Notes: a model not told the origin generated them from the letters alone. A stretch of 64,000 nt of DNA from Apoda limacodes (GCA_946406115.1 OX291561.1:7866273-7930272); one strand, 5' to 3'; numbered from the stretch's first letter, positions 34,206 through 46,110 are shown. Numbers and translations: made by a program.

Positions 34206-34529
34206 AGTTCGGTTTCGATTTTATGACCTTAATAAACACCAAAGCTAAATAACATTACCTATTTAAAAAATAGTGTGTATATTTCGAAATTTCATTGTTT
34301 AAGTCGTTTAAAAATTAAATAAAACCGAAGTAGTAACAAACTGTTCCTATAACTGAAACAATGGGCAAGGACACTGCTACGTAAACATGGTGCAGCGCGC
34401 ATTGGTCACGCGCACTCAAGCGACCTTCGGTGCAGCCGATAAGACAAGCCATCGCCACCTCACGGCAATATTCGAACTCATTTATTTCACTTTATGCCAA
34501 GTTAAACATTTGAATAAATAAAAAACCAA

Positions 34530-34600
34530 ATGCGTGTCGAACTTCGCACATTTTGGAGTTCCGTACCAAATGTAGAATGGAAGCCGTCCGAATGGCAGAA
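34530..34600 (-). repeat. R1 3'-tail scrap
   Basis: CCAAATGCGTGTCGAACTTC then GGAGTTCCGTACC, a mutated form of the CGAGTCCGACTCGCAC tail. Confidence 0.45.
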
Positions 34601-34981
34601 TCATTCACAAGCGGTAGGTGACTTAATACCTTCTGAGCAAAATTTGACCGCAAAATCTAGTTGTTTGTAAAATGATCTATTTCATTTACTGGGCCGGCCG
34701 AAAAACGTAATAGATGAATGTTGGTTTATAATTTTACTACCACTTATTTGCCACTTGCCAAAATAACCGTGTAAACTGGTTTTTTTTTTACTTTTCTTTT
34801 TAGACAGTAGCGCAAGCACCATTCTCAATTGAAACAGCATTCGTCACGTAGTCGCAAGCAATTTGTATGAAATTTGTACATACAGCGCCCCACTGGACGT
34901 AAATATAACTAATTATGCAAGCACGCGAATAATCGTCGCCATCGTATCGCTGTGTAACGTAACACGTAATTAATATATGAA

Positions 34982-35290
34982 GCTGTACCATTATTTACGT
35001 AATTTACTAAAACAAACAAAATAAAAAAGTGGTCTGCTAAGCGTTTACCCATACAACGTCTGAGCAAGCCCGACGTTCTTGACTTTGTATATGGTTTCCA
35101 ACAAACAAATGTGTTACTGTTTCTTCTGATATTAGATGGCGCTGATACGATAATTTAAAATGGTAATGGCCAATCACACACTTGGCCGGTTTTCATTATA
35201 TGTTATTATACTTTAGAGCTCTCAGTATAATGTGTAATCCAAGTTTGAAGCTTGAATGTATTACTGTTTTTACGATAGATCAAAAACCAC
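34982..35290 (-). mobile_element. 5S-headed SINE, second, more diverged copy
   Basis: It aligns with 28895-29185: TACCATTATTTACGTAATTTA, then a 5S-derived block at 35041-35086 (minus CAAGAACGTCGGGC ... GTATGGGTAAACGC), CCAACAAACAAATGTG and CTGTTTTTACGATA. Boxes A and C have each picked up substitutions. Confidence 0.65.
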
Positions 35291-35490
35291 GAAAACGTGT
35301 TCCTTGTATGGAAAACCCCTTTTTTATTATTTGTTAGATAAATCCGCCATTATAACACATATTCTGTGAAAATTTTAGGCTTCTACCTACTTCGGTCAAA
35401 AAGTTTTTAATGGTCGGACAGACAGACAGATAACGCAGGCTTAGTAATAGGGCTCTGTTGGCACCCTTTGGGAACGGTATCCTAAAAATG
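35291..35490 (-). repeat. R1 repeat, 5' half
   Basis: Reversed CCGACAGACAGACAG block (35415) and CACCCTTTGGGAACGGTATC (35462), the family's opening. Confidence 0.6.
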
Positions 35491-35497
35491 ATAGGAC

Positions 35498-35635
35498 GAA
35501 CATTGTTTTGACGTACGGTATTGTCACTCACGGAGGCTGGCTATCGAGAATAGATAAATGCTTCTTGAACATTATTTTGACGTACGGCATTGTCACTCAC
35601 GGAGGCTGGCTATCGAGAATAGATAAATGCTTCTT
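35498..35635 (+). repeat. 69-bp tandem duplication inside an open frame
   Basis: Units 35498-35566 and 35567-35635 differ at two positions. 69 is 23 codons, and the frame 35508-35765 stays open across both, repeating YGIVTHGGWLSRIDKCF. No family recognised. Confidence 0.85.
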
Positions 35636-36104
35636 CACTGAGATTTTGACGGCACAAAACCCAATAATGGTAGAAATTGAAATTATAACCAGCTTAGCCG
35701 GTATGATAAGTAAGGCTATTGTACTTACCCTTACTTACGAAGATAATGTAGCACAACGTTACTAAACTATCACCTATAACACTTTTTCATTGTCTAATAT
35801 TGTTTATAAAAATAAATTATATTCTTAAAGCCAATCAGCAAAATAATGCAGTTGATACGCGAGTGTGTCGTTGGGGAAGGTCAGGTACATTTCCGTCACT
35901 TATCATATTTTTTTGATAAAAAAACGTCAGTCGTCGTGTTTACAAAACTAATATTTTAATTACCTACCATTTCGGGTTTTACTAAACTGTTTATTCCAAT
36001 ACAAATGTACCTTATTCAATGTTTGAATAATGTTTATATTCTTAATTAATCATATAAAGACGACACCTACCTAGATTAACTTAAAACATTAATATTAAAT
36101 CTAT
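35636..36104. other. No gene recognised
   Basis: AT-rich with nothing assigned. Confidence 0.4.
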
Positions 36105-36190
36105 AAAAAAATTATTATTGCAGGATTCGAACTCGCGCACTGCGGTAGGTCTCATAGAGCCACGCGCTGGCCGTTAGGATGCCGAGTTGC
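36105..36190 (-). mobile_element. tRNA-like SINE head
   Basis: Minus-strand B box GTTCGAATCC (36132-36123) with a loose A box TGGCTCTATGAG about 30 bases upstream. No acceptor stem can be formed, so it is not a tRNA gene. Confidence 0.5.
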
Positions 36191-36235
36191 TGTATGGGTC
36201 TAGCTACGCGCAAACATTATTAATCATGTTACGGG

Positions 36236-36558
36236 CAAGACAAGTATGTTCCTCATTCCAAAACCCAAGTTCGCGGGAGGAAGTTTCTCTGAAACGCGTA
36301 CGCGACCATTTCAGTTCTAAAGTGTGAAAATTAATTCCCTGCCAATGGTGAGCGGGGCGATGGACGAAAGAAGCCGTGGGCATCATTTCGAACATTTCCT
36401 CAAAATACATCTTATTTTACAAGCGGTAGAACACACATAGGGAGGCCATATATGTCTCTTCTCAGACTTATGGGCTCGATACGGCAAGTGAGTTTGGGAT
36501 CGTCGACAATTCTCACAGCCCGTCGTTGAACCGAGTCAAAAGGGCCAAGCTGGTATCC
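36236..36558 (-). mobile_element. LINE-A internal fragment
   Basis: It covers the C-terminal region from GGGCCAAGCTGGTATCC (36541) down to GGAAGTTTCTCTGAAACG and CCAAAACCCAAG. It lacks the last part and tail, so it is truncated on both sides. The frame is broken. Confidence 0.8.
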
Positions 36559-37489
36559 TTAATGAGACCTAGATATGTCACCAATATTGTATATTTCATC
36601 GAAATCGCAAGAGCCATTTTCAAGACCGCGATTACAGACAAACAAATATCGTACATATAATATAGATAGGATGAAAGGGGGCAAGTTTAGTTGAAATTGC
36701 ACATTCAAGATTGCAGGATTTATCGATTAAAGAATCGAGGTCTAAATACGAGCCAAGTTTTGTAGAATTTAGACAAAAATGCAGACAAGTAGGTTTGTTC
36801 CTTGTTTGTCCACTTCGTTTGGTATTACTATGCAAGTAGTCACAAGTACTTAACCTGGTTTATACTACTCATAATTGAGTAGCCAACTGACTCCTTTCTT
36901 ACACTTATGTTTTTAATAAATTTTATTTTGTAAAGTCCAATTATTCTTATATAAATAGAGGGTAATATAGGTAAGAAAGTTTATTTCTGTAATACTCACG
37001 AAGTACATGTAAATGTATTTAAAATCATTACACAACGTAACATACATTACAATGAGATGTATTTGTTTGTTATATTTTTACCATAATGATTATTATGGGA
37101 TTTAACAACGTATTTATAACGTTTTGTAGCTTTACATTTACTTTTGCTACAACTTAAAGTCAATGAACTGGATACCAATCAATTTTAATTGTTTAACCGA
37201 CTGTTATAACAACCAAATGCAATATATATACGCTTTAAAAATTTGCACAAGTGTTGAAATAATGATCGGAAATAATGAATAGAACATTTTATTTGTCTGT
37301 TTTTTTTCCTGTGATATCAATTTTCTAGTTTTTCCCAGATTTAGTCTAGGTTTTTGATGTGTCTGTCAGTCTTTTAAAATGCAAATTTAAGAACGTCATA
37401 TTTAAACTATATACAAGAGTTTTAAAGTGGGTCAAATATTTTTTGAATAATAAAACGTTGAAATGTAGTTCAAAATAGTTCGGGTAACA
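36559..37489. other. No gene recognised
   Basis: AT-rich. Confidence 0.45.
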
Positions 37490-37640
37490 CTTGGCCCCGT
37501 GCGTCATCGCGTTTTTCTTTTACTCACGAACTAGGCTGACGTGATTCTAGTCTACCGTGCATGTGTTCGATCCATATTAATAATGGCGGTGGCGCATGCG
37601 TATGATTGCCAAGCAACCCTCCCAAATGTAGCTAGGACGA
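37490..37640. promoter_or_regulatory. CpG-rich candidate promoter
   Basis: TGGCGCATGCGTA (NRF1/Ewg-like), AATAATGGCGG, and TTGCCAAGCAAC, whose reverse GTTGCTTGGCAA resembles an RFX X-box. Donor-like GTGAGT occurs on both sides: plus strand at 37873 and minus strand at 37527. No coding exon follows on either strand. Confidence 0.3.
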
Positions 37641-37899
37641 CGGTCACAAGTCACAATAATATCACATAATAAAGTTTTTGCGTTTTCATACTGTATATTT
37701 AGCTACTTCCATATAATTTCTGTTTTTATAATCTGTATCTTGACATTTTGACAGTAGGGATGTATTGTTTTTGTCAGTGAAACGACGTTTAGGTTTATTT
37801 ACAAATGTTTCGTATTGCATTTTACTGATTTTTAATTCGTGTACACAAATTTGGATAATCGGATTTTATTCGGTGAGTTGTTTTAATTTTTACTTTAGT

Positions 37900-38430
37900 T
37901 ATGTGTACTTTATAGGGGATGATTTTCCAAAAATAAAATTCTCATTCTTATAAAAAAATTAACCATTAACGGTGAAATAAGCCAGCCTTATTTAACTTCA
38001 AAAGTGACGGATTTACATGTAGACTTTCAACCCCCATTTCACCCTCTTAGGGGATGAAGTCCGCAAAATTTGTTCATAGTGCGCGTGTTTATAATTAAAA
38101 AAAAACCTTGGTGCTAAATTTCAAGGCTAAGAACACATAAAAATATAGGAAACCTCATACGAACTTTTGTCCCCTATTTTGCCATTTAGGGGATAATTTT
38201 CCAAAAACATTGAAACACATAAATCTTAATTTTCAACTTGAAGTCTAAATACCAAGTTTTATGCATAGATTTTTAGACAAAGTTTCAACCTCTATTTTAC
38301 CCCCTTAGGGAATGATTATTACAAAATCCTTTTCTTATGCTCGCTCACGTAATAACAGGAAACCTTGTGCAAATTTCAGGTTTCTAGACCCAGTAGTTTG
38401 AGCTGTTATACTGTCAGCCAGTATACTCTT
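37900..38430 (+). repeat. Repeat C (CCCTTAGGGGATGA family)
   Basis: Four internal blocks of the type CCCCCATTTCACCCTCTTAG followed by GGGGATGA...TTCCAAAA recur within the copy (37915, 38030, 38165, 38290). A related minus-strand copy lies at 62885-63400. Confidence 0.65.
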
Positions 38431-38524
38431 TTGATACAGTTTTTTTTATTTTTAATTAAATAGCTTTTACTAGAATATAGAGGCCAGTGAATTATATCAA
38501 TTAAAAAAAATTATAAATTAATAT

Positions 38525-38760
38525 CCAAAATGATGTCAGTGGTGGCCAAGGGGTTTAAATTTCACTTCACGTCCCAAGTGGCGGAAGTTCGAACTCCGGG
38601 GTCAGCGTGTCCCTATGAGTCTTTTCTTTATTTCTCAAGTACACTGATTTATTTATTCACACCACGGGCTTTTCAGTGAAGTAAAACATCGTGAGGAAAC
38701 CTGCATACGTCCCAAAAAAAGGGGGGGGGGGGGGGGGCTGGCAAGCAACTAAAATGAACT
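38525..38760 (+). mobile_element. tRNA-derived SINE
   Basis: Pol III A box TGGCCAAGGGG (38543-38553) and B box GTTCGAACTCC (38587-38597), 33 bases apart. The body TCAGTGAAGTAAAACATCGT and GAGGAAACCTGCATACGTCC is the standard lepidopteran SINE body. The tail holds A7 and G18. Confidence 0.75.
38721..38738. repeat. Poly-G run (G18)
   Basis: Eighteen consecutive G, after AAAAAAA, in the SINE tail. Length may be an assembly estimate. Confidence 0.8.
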
Positions 38761-39087
38761 TAGGCAGAGAGGGTCTCGACAAATTTCTTGCAACAAGTTT
38801 CTGAACAATAAAATATTCGATGTAAAAATAGGAATATTTTATGAGAGTGTACTCTATTTTATGTAAATATTTACATTTCTGCTATAATTTTTTGTAGTGT
38901 GTTGTTGGGTAGGTAAGTCTTCCGCTTTTTATTTATGTGAATGTTTATTTTGCGTTTGCTAAATAATTTTGTTTCAACCCCCTCTGAGTTTTCAACCATA
39001 TGTCGCAACGAAGATTGTTTTGCACAAGTATATATCAAAAATTTAAGAATTATAAATACAACTGAAAAAATTTTTTAACAAAAAAAA

Positions 39088-39308
39088 AAACAACCGGCTT
39101 CAAAAAGATGCACTAAAAAAGTAAAAATAATAACTTATTTCCAAAAATCTGATCTGAATTACAGTCTGAAGTTGGTTACATACCAGTGAAGTGGTTTATA
39201 AAATGTTAGGTACATAGAAACCAACTTCAAACTGTAATTCAGATCAGATTTTTGGAAATGGGTAATTATTTTTTCCTCTTATTGCATTTTTTTGAAGCCG
39301 GATGTTTT
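39088..39308. mobile_element. Foldback element with about 88-bp arms
   Basis: The left arm CAACCGGCTTCAAAAAGATG ... CCAAAAATCTGATCTGAATT ACAG is answered by the reversed right arm ending TTTTTTTGAAGCCGGATG. Poly-A precedes and poly-T follows, so the whole unit folds into one hairpin. Confidence 0.75.
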
Positions 39309-40371
39309 TTTATTAAAAACATTTTTACTTTTTGGTAACTAGTTGCTTTTTTTGTAAACTAAAAACATACATACTAGGAACAAAATTTTATAAAATCATT
39401 AACATAAAAGGCGTTTCACTATTTCTAAATTACCGTTTGTGTTTTTTTAACAAAAGCTTAAGTTTTAACCTCCTAAATAAAAAAAAAGAATTTTAAAAAT
39501 CCGTCTATACATGACGAAGTTATGCCCGAACATACATAAAAAATAAAAATTCCTTTTTTTTGATGTCGGTTGAAAAGGGGAAACACCTAATATTAATCAA
39601 GTAATGCTTATCCAAATAATTACTATATTATATATATAATACTTATTTAACATCACCTGCATCGTGGTTGCGGCAGATGTTTCAAAAAGTTCCTACCTTA
39701 GGTAATCGATGCTACGTAGTCACGTTGCATTCCGGCTTTACGCTAAGGCCAGCCACGCACGAATGACTGTTTACAAAAGTTTTTTGTAGGAAATTACGTT
39801 TGCTACGCTTTACCGGTATAATTCCAACTTTCAGAGGTCAATTTCTTCAACTAATTTTCTTAGGGCTTTATGGTCTTGTTTAGGACTCAATTTATATCTT
39901 GCCATTTTGAATTATTGTTTCAGAAAGGCTAAAAACAATGTTTTAAACAGTGGAATTTTTTTATTCCTAAATAAAACTACGCTATACGATTCCAAAATTT
40001 AACTTAGGTATAGATAATTGTTTCTGTATAAAATGACTGTTATAACGGTTTCCTGTTTGAATACCTACTGAATGTAATTAAATACTTTGAGTACCTAGCT
40101 ACTGATTACAAAAAAAATAGTAGTAATGAATCGGTAGGTACAACAAATTAACGATAAATCGATTGTTAATGTGCTGTGATGAATTATTGTGCGTCCATCT
40201 GGATGCATACCAAATGGATATGACGTCAGGTGCGACCTTAAGCCACGTTTTAACCAAATCCGTTCAGTATTACCGGAAATATGGTGCATAGTGCAAATTT
40301 CTTTTTAAACGACGAAAAATTACAATCAAACGTCTTTTTGGAAAGACAATATTTCGTTTTATAATTTAAGC
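39309..40371. other. Intergenic with a repeat-G scrap
   Basis: 39555-39580 (TTGATGTCGGTTGAAAAG) resembles the end of repeat G. Otherwise unassigned. Confidence 0.35.
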
Positions 40372-40768
40372 CAGGCATATCAAACCCGAAGTAATTGTTG
40401 GGCCAAAGGCATAATCATTGGTGGACCACAAAACACATAAAAAAAATTATTGCATCTATCGTGGTAGTAAATGTCTAGTGCGAATTAAATATATGAACAG
40501 CAAGCAAGGGCGGATCCAGAACCAAAGTTTAGGGGGAATCATAAGATCTAAAGGTATTTTTTGAACTTTGAATTTGCAAACGTAAGTTACCCAATCGACC
40601 CAGCTCGTGGTTTTTGAATTGAATTGAAAATAAATAAACCCAAGTAACCCCAATTATTTTTTGTACGCAATTAAAGTTATTTTTTTTAAAAAAAGGTACA
40701 ATTCATATTTTCCTCGGCCGCCCCTGACAGCAAGCGACGTCCCGCGGGCCACGAGTTTGATATCCCTT
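40372..40768. mobile_element. Outer hAT-like element, interrupted
   Basis: Left CAGGCATATCAAACCCG and right (reversed) AAGGGATATCAAACTCGTGG are terminal inverted repeats of a hAT type. The next inner blocks (GGGCC / GCGGGCC) also correspond. No clear 8-bp duplication survives. A second element sits inside it at 40505-40726. Confidence 0.6.
40505..40726. mobile_element. hAT-type MITE with perfect 8-bp target duplication
   Basis: Ends CAAGGGCGGATCCAG and (reversed) CAGGGGCGGCCGAGG. ACAGCAAG lies on both sides (40497-40504 and 40727-40734), the 8-bp duplication typical of hAT. 222 bp, non-coding. Confidence 0.82.
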
Positions 40769-40816
40769 ATTCTGCACACTCAAATTTAACACTCATAATG
40801 TTCATCATGGCTACAC

Positions 40817-41028
40817 TTAGCCTGGGTTACACCAACTAACTTTGACGTTAATCAGCCGTCAAAAATGGGAGATTGTATGCAAATTTGCATAGTCTGCTAT
40901 TTTTAAACTTAACCAGTCCTTCAAAGTTATGGTTAACTTTAAAAATAGCTGACGATAGAAATTCCCATACAATCTCCCATTTCTGGCGACTAGTTAAAAA
41001 AAAAGTAAGTTGGTGTAACCCAGCCTTA
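40817..41028. mobile_element. MITE, PIF/Harbinger-type
   Basis: Element 40820-41025 with inverted ends GCCTGGGTTACACCAACT and (reversed) GGCTGGGTTACACCAACT, flanked by TTA (40817-40819, 41026-41028). A TWA duplication and GG-starting ends fit PIF/Harbinger. Inner repeats of CAAAATGGGAGATTGTATG are also inverted. Confidence 0.75.
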
Positions 41029-41879
41029 TGAAATATTTCTTTATTTTGTATGCCTCAGTTTCAAAACGTGAATCTCGAAGCTCTGTCAAAGCTTTCAATG
41101 AAGTCAGTGCCCTGAAGCTCAAATATTTGACTATTACTATCTGCGAGCCATATCAGGACCCGCCTCGGAGCGATTGGAAAGGCAAAGAAACGCGCCACAC
41201 AATACCACCTGCATAGGGGCACTAAATGTAATCCAAACATGGAAATTGAGCTTTCTCCAAGACAGGTGTGTCAGTATCATGTCATATTTTTGGGCACACT
41301 TATCGGGTATATGAACTCCTGGGTAGTAAATCCAGTTTGTACTACGATCTTGATAATAGGGTATATTGAACCTTTGAAGACTATTTGGTAGTAAATTTGA
41401 AGAAGAAGATGCAGGAATATAGTACTTACCGCCCTAGTTTGTTTGTATTATGATTTTATTTACTATTAAATCATATAATATTGTTCAGTTTTAAATCCGC
41501 ACAAGTTTTAAGCATATTATGCGCTCCTAGTAAGTACATAAAATTTATTAACGCATAACAGGCAGTTATAGTAATTCGACAACTCAAATTGTTAGATCAC
41601 TTAGAGTAAGTCTACAGTAAAATATTAAACTAAGATTTAGGGTTTCCTAGCAATTTTAAACGTAATAATTAAGTGGCGATACTTAAAATAAAGATAAGGC
41701 TTGCGCTGGTAATTCATAGGTAAGACATTATCCAAAAAATGTCTAGGAAATTATCATTACAACTTGACGGTAACATATAGACGATTAAATGTTAGTTCTT
41801 TGTTTACTTATTTACCTTTATACACTGCGGGTTCCTAAAATAAGCTAAAAAAACGCACAATCAGCGACGTGAAATCAGA
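41029..41879. other. No gene recognised
   Basis: 41060-41215 has slightly higher GC and an open frame of 62 codons on the plus strand, unidentified. Confidence 0.35.
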
Positions 41880-42126
41880 AATTGAAAAAAATTAGAAGTT
41901 TTTACAATCATCCACATAAAAATAAGACTTATATGGTTTTTTCTCATGGATGGCATTGTCAGAACTGGACCAAATTGAATTGGTACCACACGGGAAGCTC
42001 CTTTCAAATAAAAAAGAAACATCAAAATCGGTTTACCCAGTCGAAAGTTCTAATGTAACAAACATAAAAAAAAAACAGTCGAATTGCGAACCTCCTTCTT
42101 TTTTGAAGTCGGTTGAAAAACGGTTA
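41880..42126 (+). repeat. Repeat G (ends in TTTTTTGAAGTCGGTT)
   Basis: Contains AATTGGTACCACACGGGAAG, CATCAAAATCGGTTTACCC, CCAGTCGAAAGTTCTAATGT, AACAAACATAAAAAAAAAAC and GAACCTCCTTC before the terminal GAAGTCGGTTGAAAAA. I recognise this as a widespread lepidopteran repeat. Scraps occur at 44230 and 48930. Confidence 0.7.
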
Positions 42127-42205
42127 GATAGCAGCCATGTTTCTGAACTCTATTTAAGTATCAGTGTATCTCCTTACTTGGAAGTTTAAGCTTCAAACAT
42201 CTTTG

Positions 42206-42265
42206 CTTTTGGCTCCTATCAGTCGGTGACCTTTACTTTTGGCTCCTATCAGTCGGTGACCTTTA
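42206..42265. repeat. 30-bp tandem duplication
   Basis: CTTTTGGCTCCTATCAGTCG plus GTGACCTTTA, exact twice. Confidence 0.9.
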
Positions 42266-43527
42266 CTTTTTATATGATAAGCGCTTTTAGAAGCCGTGTT
42301 AGAGTATTTTTTTTTGACTAAGGTGTGTTAAAAACAACTTTCGTTTTGTAAAGTTGTATCAGAGCGGTTTGTTTGCTTTAACACACTTTGAAAATAAAAT
42401 TAAACTGAATATTATCCCGTCATTATATTATCTTCGATTAAAAACTGCCTTTTCTTTCTCTTTTTATAACACTTTCTTAATTTGACTGTGACTTGATTGT
42501 CTTTTATTATATATGCCTAGATCATTCGAAAAGGATTTCAAATTAAATTGTTACATTATTTTCGATTTCATAATTCTTTTAAAAAAAATTCACTTATGCG
42601 TGGGCTGAAACTTCTGAACTTAATACATAGCTCGACGCGTAAATCTATTTACCAAAGTTGCCAAAATAAACATATACAAATATACTATTTGTACAATTGG
42701 TAAACTTAAAGTAAGTAATGTATAAAAAAACTATTATTTACCTTTTTAGTAACTTATAAACTCTTCTCGTTAAGTCCACTATTATACATAAGAAACTTCA
42801 TAAATCTTTGTCAATACGTCTCGTCCGTGCCACAAACTATGTTCTTTAACTGTATAATTACCATAAATATCTAAGTTTCCGTACCTAATCAAGATCTATA
42901 ACTGTTTAAGAGTGGGTGGTACACCATTTGTCACCCGTTCCTGGTGGAGGCAGTTCAACGCACAAACAGTCCAATATTTGTATATTTTAATATGAATTAC
43001 GCTTTCGAATCCCAGGTGTTTGTGGGCGATAATGGAATGCTGTCTGGTGCATTTGCATCGAAGTCTGTAGGTCTACGGACGAGCAGGGATCTGACTATGA
43101 GATGTTTCGATCAAATAATAGCCCCCCTTTTGTGACAGCAAGCAAAAAACCAATGTGCTTCCCAAATACATTATGATCACACTTTAAGTGAAGTTTTTGA
43201 TGGTTATCCTCCTCAACGGATTATGAAATTCCTTGCCATCCTGATTACTAAGAACGTAATTCGAATGGGTGATTTGATGAAAAACATAAGAAGATGTTTT
43301 GGAATAGAGAAGAAGACGGAGAGGTTAAAGACCTCTTATTCCAAAGGTCCTGAGTTTTTTAAATGTTGAGTCCGAATTAACGTTCATTTATTAATTACGA
43401 CATGTATTTGGCCCCCCCTCCCTCAGGTTATGTAGAAAATGTATTTCAAAATTTGCAAAGAGGTTGTGCCAATTGGAAGACGCAGCGGAGAAAACGCATT
43501 ATTGGAAAAGTTTCTGTGAAGTAATTT
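42266..43527. other. Intergenic; unrecognised open frame
   Basis: 42944-43135 (plus, 63 codons) and the following 43140-43370 show coding-like composition with stops. This could be an eroded transposase, but I see no family motif. Confidence 0.3.
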
Positions 43528-43768
43528 TTTTTATTACCACAAAGGTGACGAACAAGCTTACGGCCCGCCTGATGGTAAGCGGTCACCGAAGCCTATGGAC
43601 GCATGCAAAACCTGGGGCATCACTCGCGCGTAGCCGACCCTTTAAAAAGATAATAACTTCTTTCTTGAAGAACCCCACGTTGTAGTACTTTGAGAAGCCC
43701 TAGTTAGGGAGCTCATTCCACAACCCAACTGTTCGCGGGAGGAAGTTTCTCTGAAACCGCACTGTGCG
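43528..43768 (-). mobile_element. LINE-A 3' end
   Basis: T-run, ATTACCACAAAGGTGACGAA, AAGCTTACGGCCCGCCTGAT through GGAGCTCATTCCACAACCC and GGAAGTTTCTCTGAAACCGC. Confidence 0.85.
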
Positions 43769-45527
43769 CTGGAACTAAATATGAACGGACGGAAGTAGTT
43801 CCCCATTTTCATTCCCACTATCCCTACTGTCTCTTAAATCTCACAAACAATATTTCCCCATACAGCCCACCCCTTTTCAATACCGCCCTCACCCCTGAAA
43901 CTACAAAAATAAACATAAAGATCCATTTGAAGTGCCTTTCGAGTTATGTCAATTACATTGCGCTTTGGCTACAAATTTTAAGCTGACATAGTCTTTGGAA
44001 TACAGCAATGGTCACTATGTAATAAGTTGATGTGTTCAGTGAAATAGAGGGGTGCACAGAATAGATTTGGTTAACAGATGTGCGTTGAGGGGTGAAGGAA
44101 AGACAATATCCATCTTTCAATGGCGCGTGTTTCTGGATATTGATTTTAGCGTTAATTTGGTGTGGGGTTACTGAACCGAAAGGGACGGATTTGTTTTATT
44201 TTGATGTTCATTGTTGATTTCTTAACTGACTTCAAAAACGGATGAAGTTTTTAAGCAGTTGTTTTGGATATTATTTTACATGAGTACTGATATCTTGAGT
44301 ACTGACTACCTATATATTTTATTTAGATATTTCCAATCTCTCAATCCGTTTCTGACGGAATACTCATACATTATCCCTCCTTTATAACATTCTCTACTTT
44401 GTAGTCCTTTAAGATATTCACGTGAAAAATGAATGAAATGAAATGAAAAAGACTCTTGGACTTACTAACTTCCCAATTATTGAAAATACAACGCAACGTT
44501 ACTGACTTTTTTAATAATTCATTTTCTGTTCAGGCAGCTATTCTCTAAAATTAAGTTCCGCATACGCTTAGAGATAGTTTATCGAATGAAATTTTTAACA
44601 TACGCTTACAAGAGCACTATTTGAATAACACTTGAATATAAAAATTAATTTTATTACCATCGAACGCTATGTCAGTTATACATACTTTTTTTAATAATTT
44701 TTTATTTAGTATCAAATTATGTAATGATTTTATTCGGATTTGAATGTATTTATATATATGGAATTATATCGTTCTTAAATTTCATGTTAATTATTTAATA
44801 TTATGTAGATAAAACTTTGTTGTACAAGCCCTTGCCACCTTTTTTTGTAATTTTTTTTGTTTCTCTGGGTTTACGAAAAGAAATCTCTGGCCCTTTTTTT
44901 CTATTTTTCTAGAATTATAATTTCTTTTAATGTTTTTTTTTGTACAATAAAGGATTAAAATAATTAAATATATATATCATAGATTTATTACAATATATTT
45001 CTTTTTTGCCTTTATGAAAAAACACTTATTTATTTTGGCAAGGTAGATTATTAGGTATTTGATGATGTCGTTTCTTTATTAGTTATAGGCTTCATCGTAA
45101 ATAAATTACTGGGAATAGTAGAACAAACATATATAAATAAGTTGTGATATACATATATATGTATGTATTAAAGCTTTCTTTAAAGTCGGCATAAAACATT
45201 ACAGTCCATATTTCACATGTTTGTGTATTGCATAATACCTAAACGTTACAATGTGAAACAAAAAATGCCATATTTCGTATGAAATTGGGTTTGTATATAG
45301 AGAATTTTCAATAAATACCCTTTTAGTGCCGGGCCGGTCGCCCACTAGTTACATGCATGGACTCACGGTTAGGACCAAGGGAAGTCGTTCCATGCTAGCG
45401 GTTCATTCTGAACTAATTGTAGGAGGCCTGTGTATAATAGTGGATGTCTTTCAGTGTTTTAGAGCTTAGTGCAAAAAGGAGCAGTTTGAATTTCGTCTGA
45501 AAACCATCGGCAGCTCTCATGATTTGA
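43769..45527. other. No gene recognised
   Basis: Mostly AT-rich. TACAATAAAGGATT at 44943 is polyadenylation-signal-like but no gene precedes it. Confidence 0.4.
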
Positions 45528-45698
45528 GCAGATTTTGCTACTTGTCTGGCAACGTCCTTGAAATATCGCATTTTGCTACTTAATCACCTGGCAGCGTACA
45601 TGAAATATCGCATTCTGCTATTTAATTATCGATAGCGTTCATGAAATATCGGATTTTGCTACTGAAGCATCTGGCAACGTCCATGAAATATCGTATTT
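45528..45698. repeat. 42-bp tandem repeat, 4 copies
   Basis: GAAATATCG recurs at 45560, 45602, 45643 and 45685 with GATTTTGCTACT and CTGGCAACGTCCATGAAATA between. Confidence 0.85.
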
Positions 45699-46110
45699 CC
45701 TACAAAAGATTTTTTTTACTTAGATCATTACTTTGTTATTCATACTATTTATTTAACACATTTATAGCATCTAATCTTGTTCAAGTTTTCTGATAGAGAT
45801 ACTTAATAATATTTACTTATTTTGCGACCATAAAGATAAACATGATGGCAGCTCAAACTTTTGTTATATCTTATAAAGGTAAGATAGTGTCAGCGATCAA
45901 ATAGTTAATGTTATTAGGGATCAGTAGCCAAATGGCATAAAATGAAAATCTTATACATTCGTTATGTCCGTATGTCACAGCGTAATAATTCCGCCCGAGC
46001 AGCTTTTGGGTAGATTCTAATAAAAAAAAATTACAGGGATGAGTCTTTAGTGACGATTCTAAGCTATATAAGTATTAAAAAATTAAAAGCTACACATACG
46101 AGATATAAAG

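Noticed and set aside
36105..36190. tRNA gene from GTTCGAATCC
   Set aside because: No cloverleaf can be drawn; loose A box.
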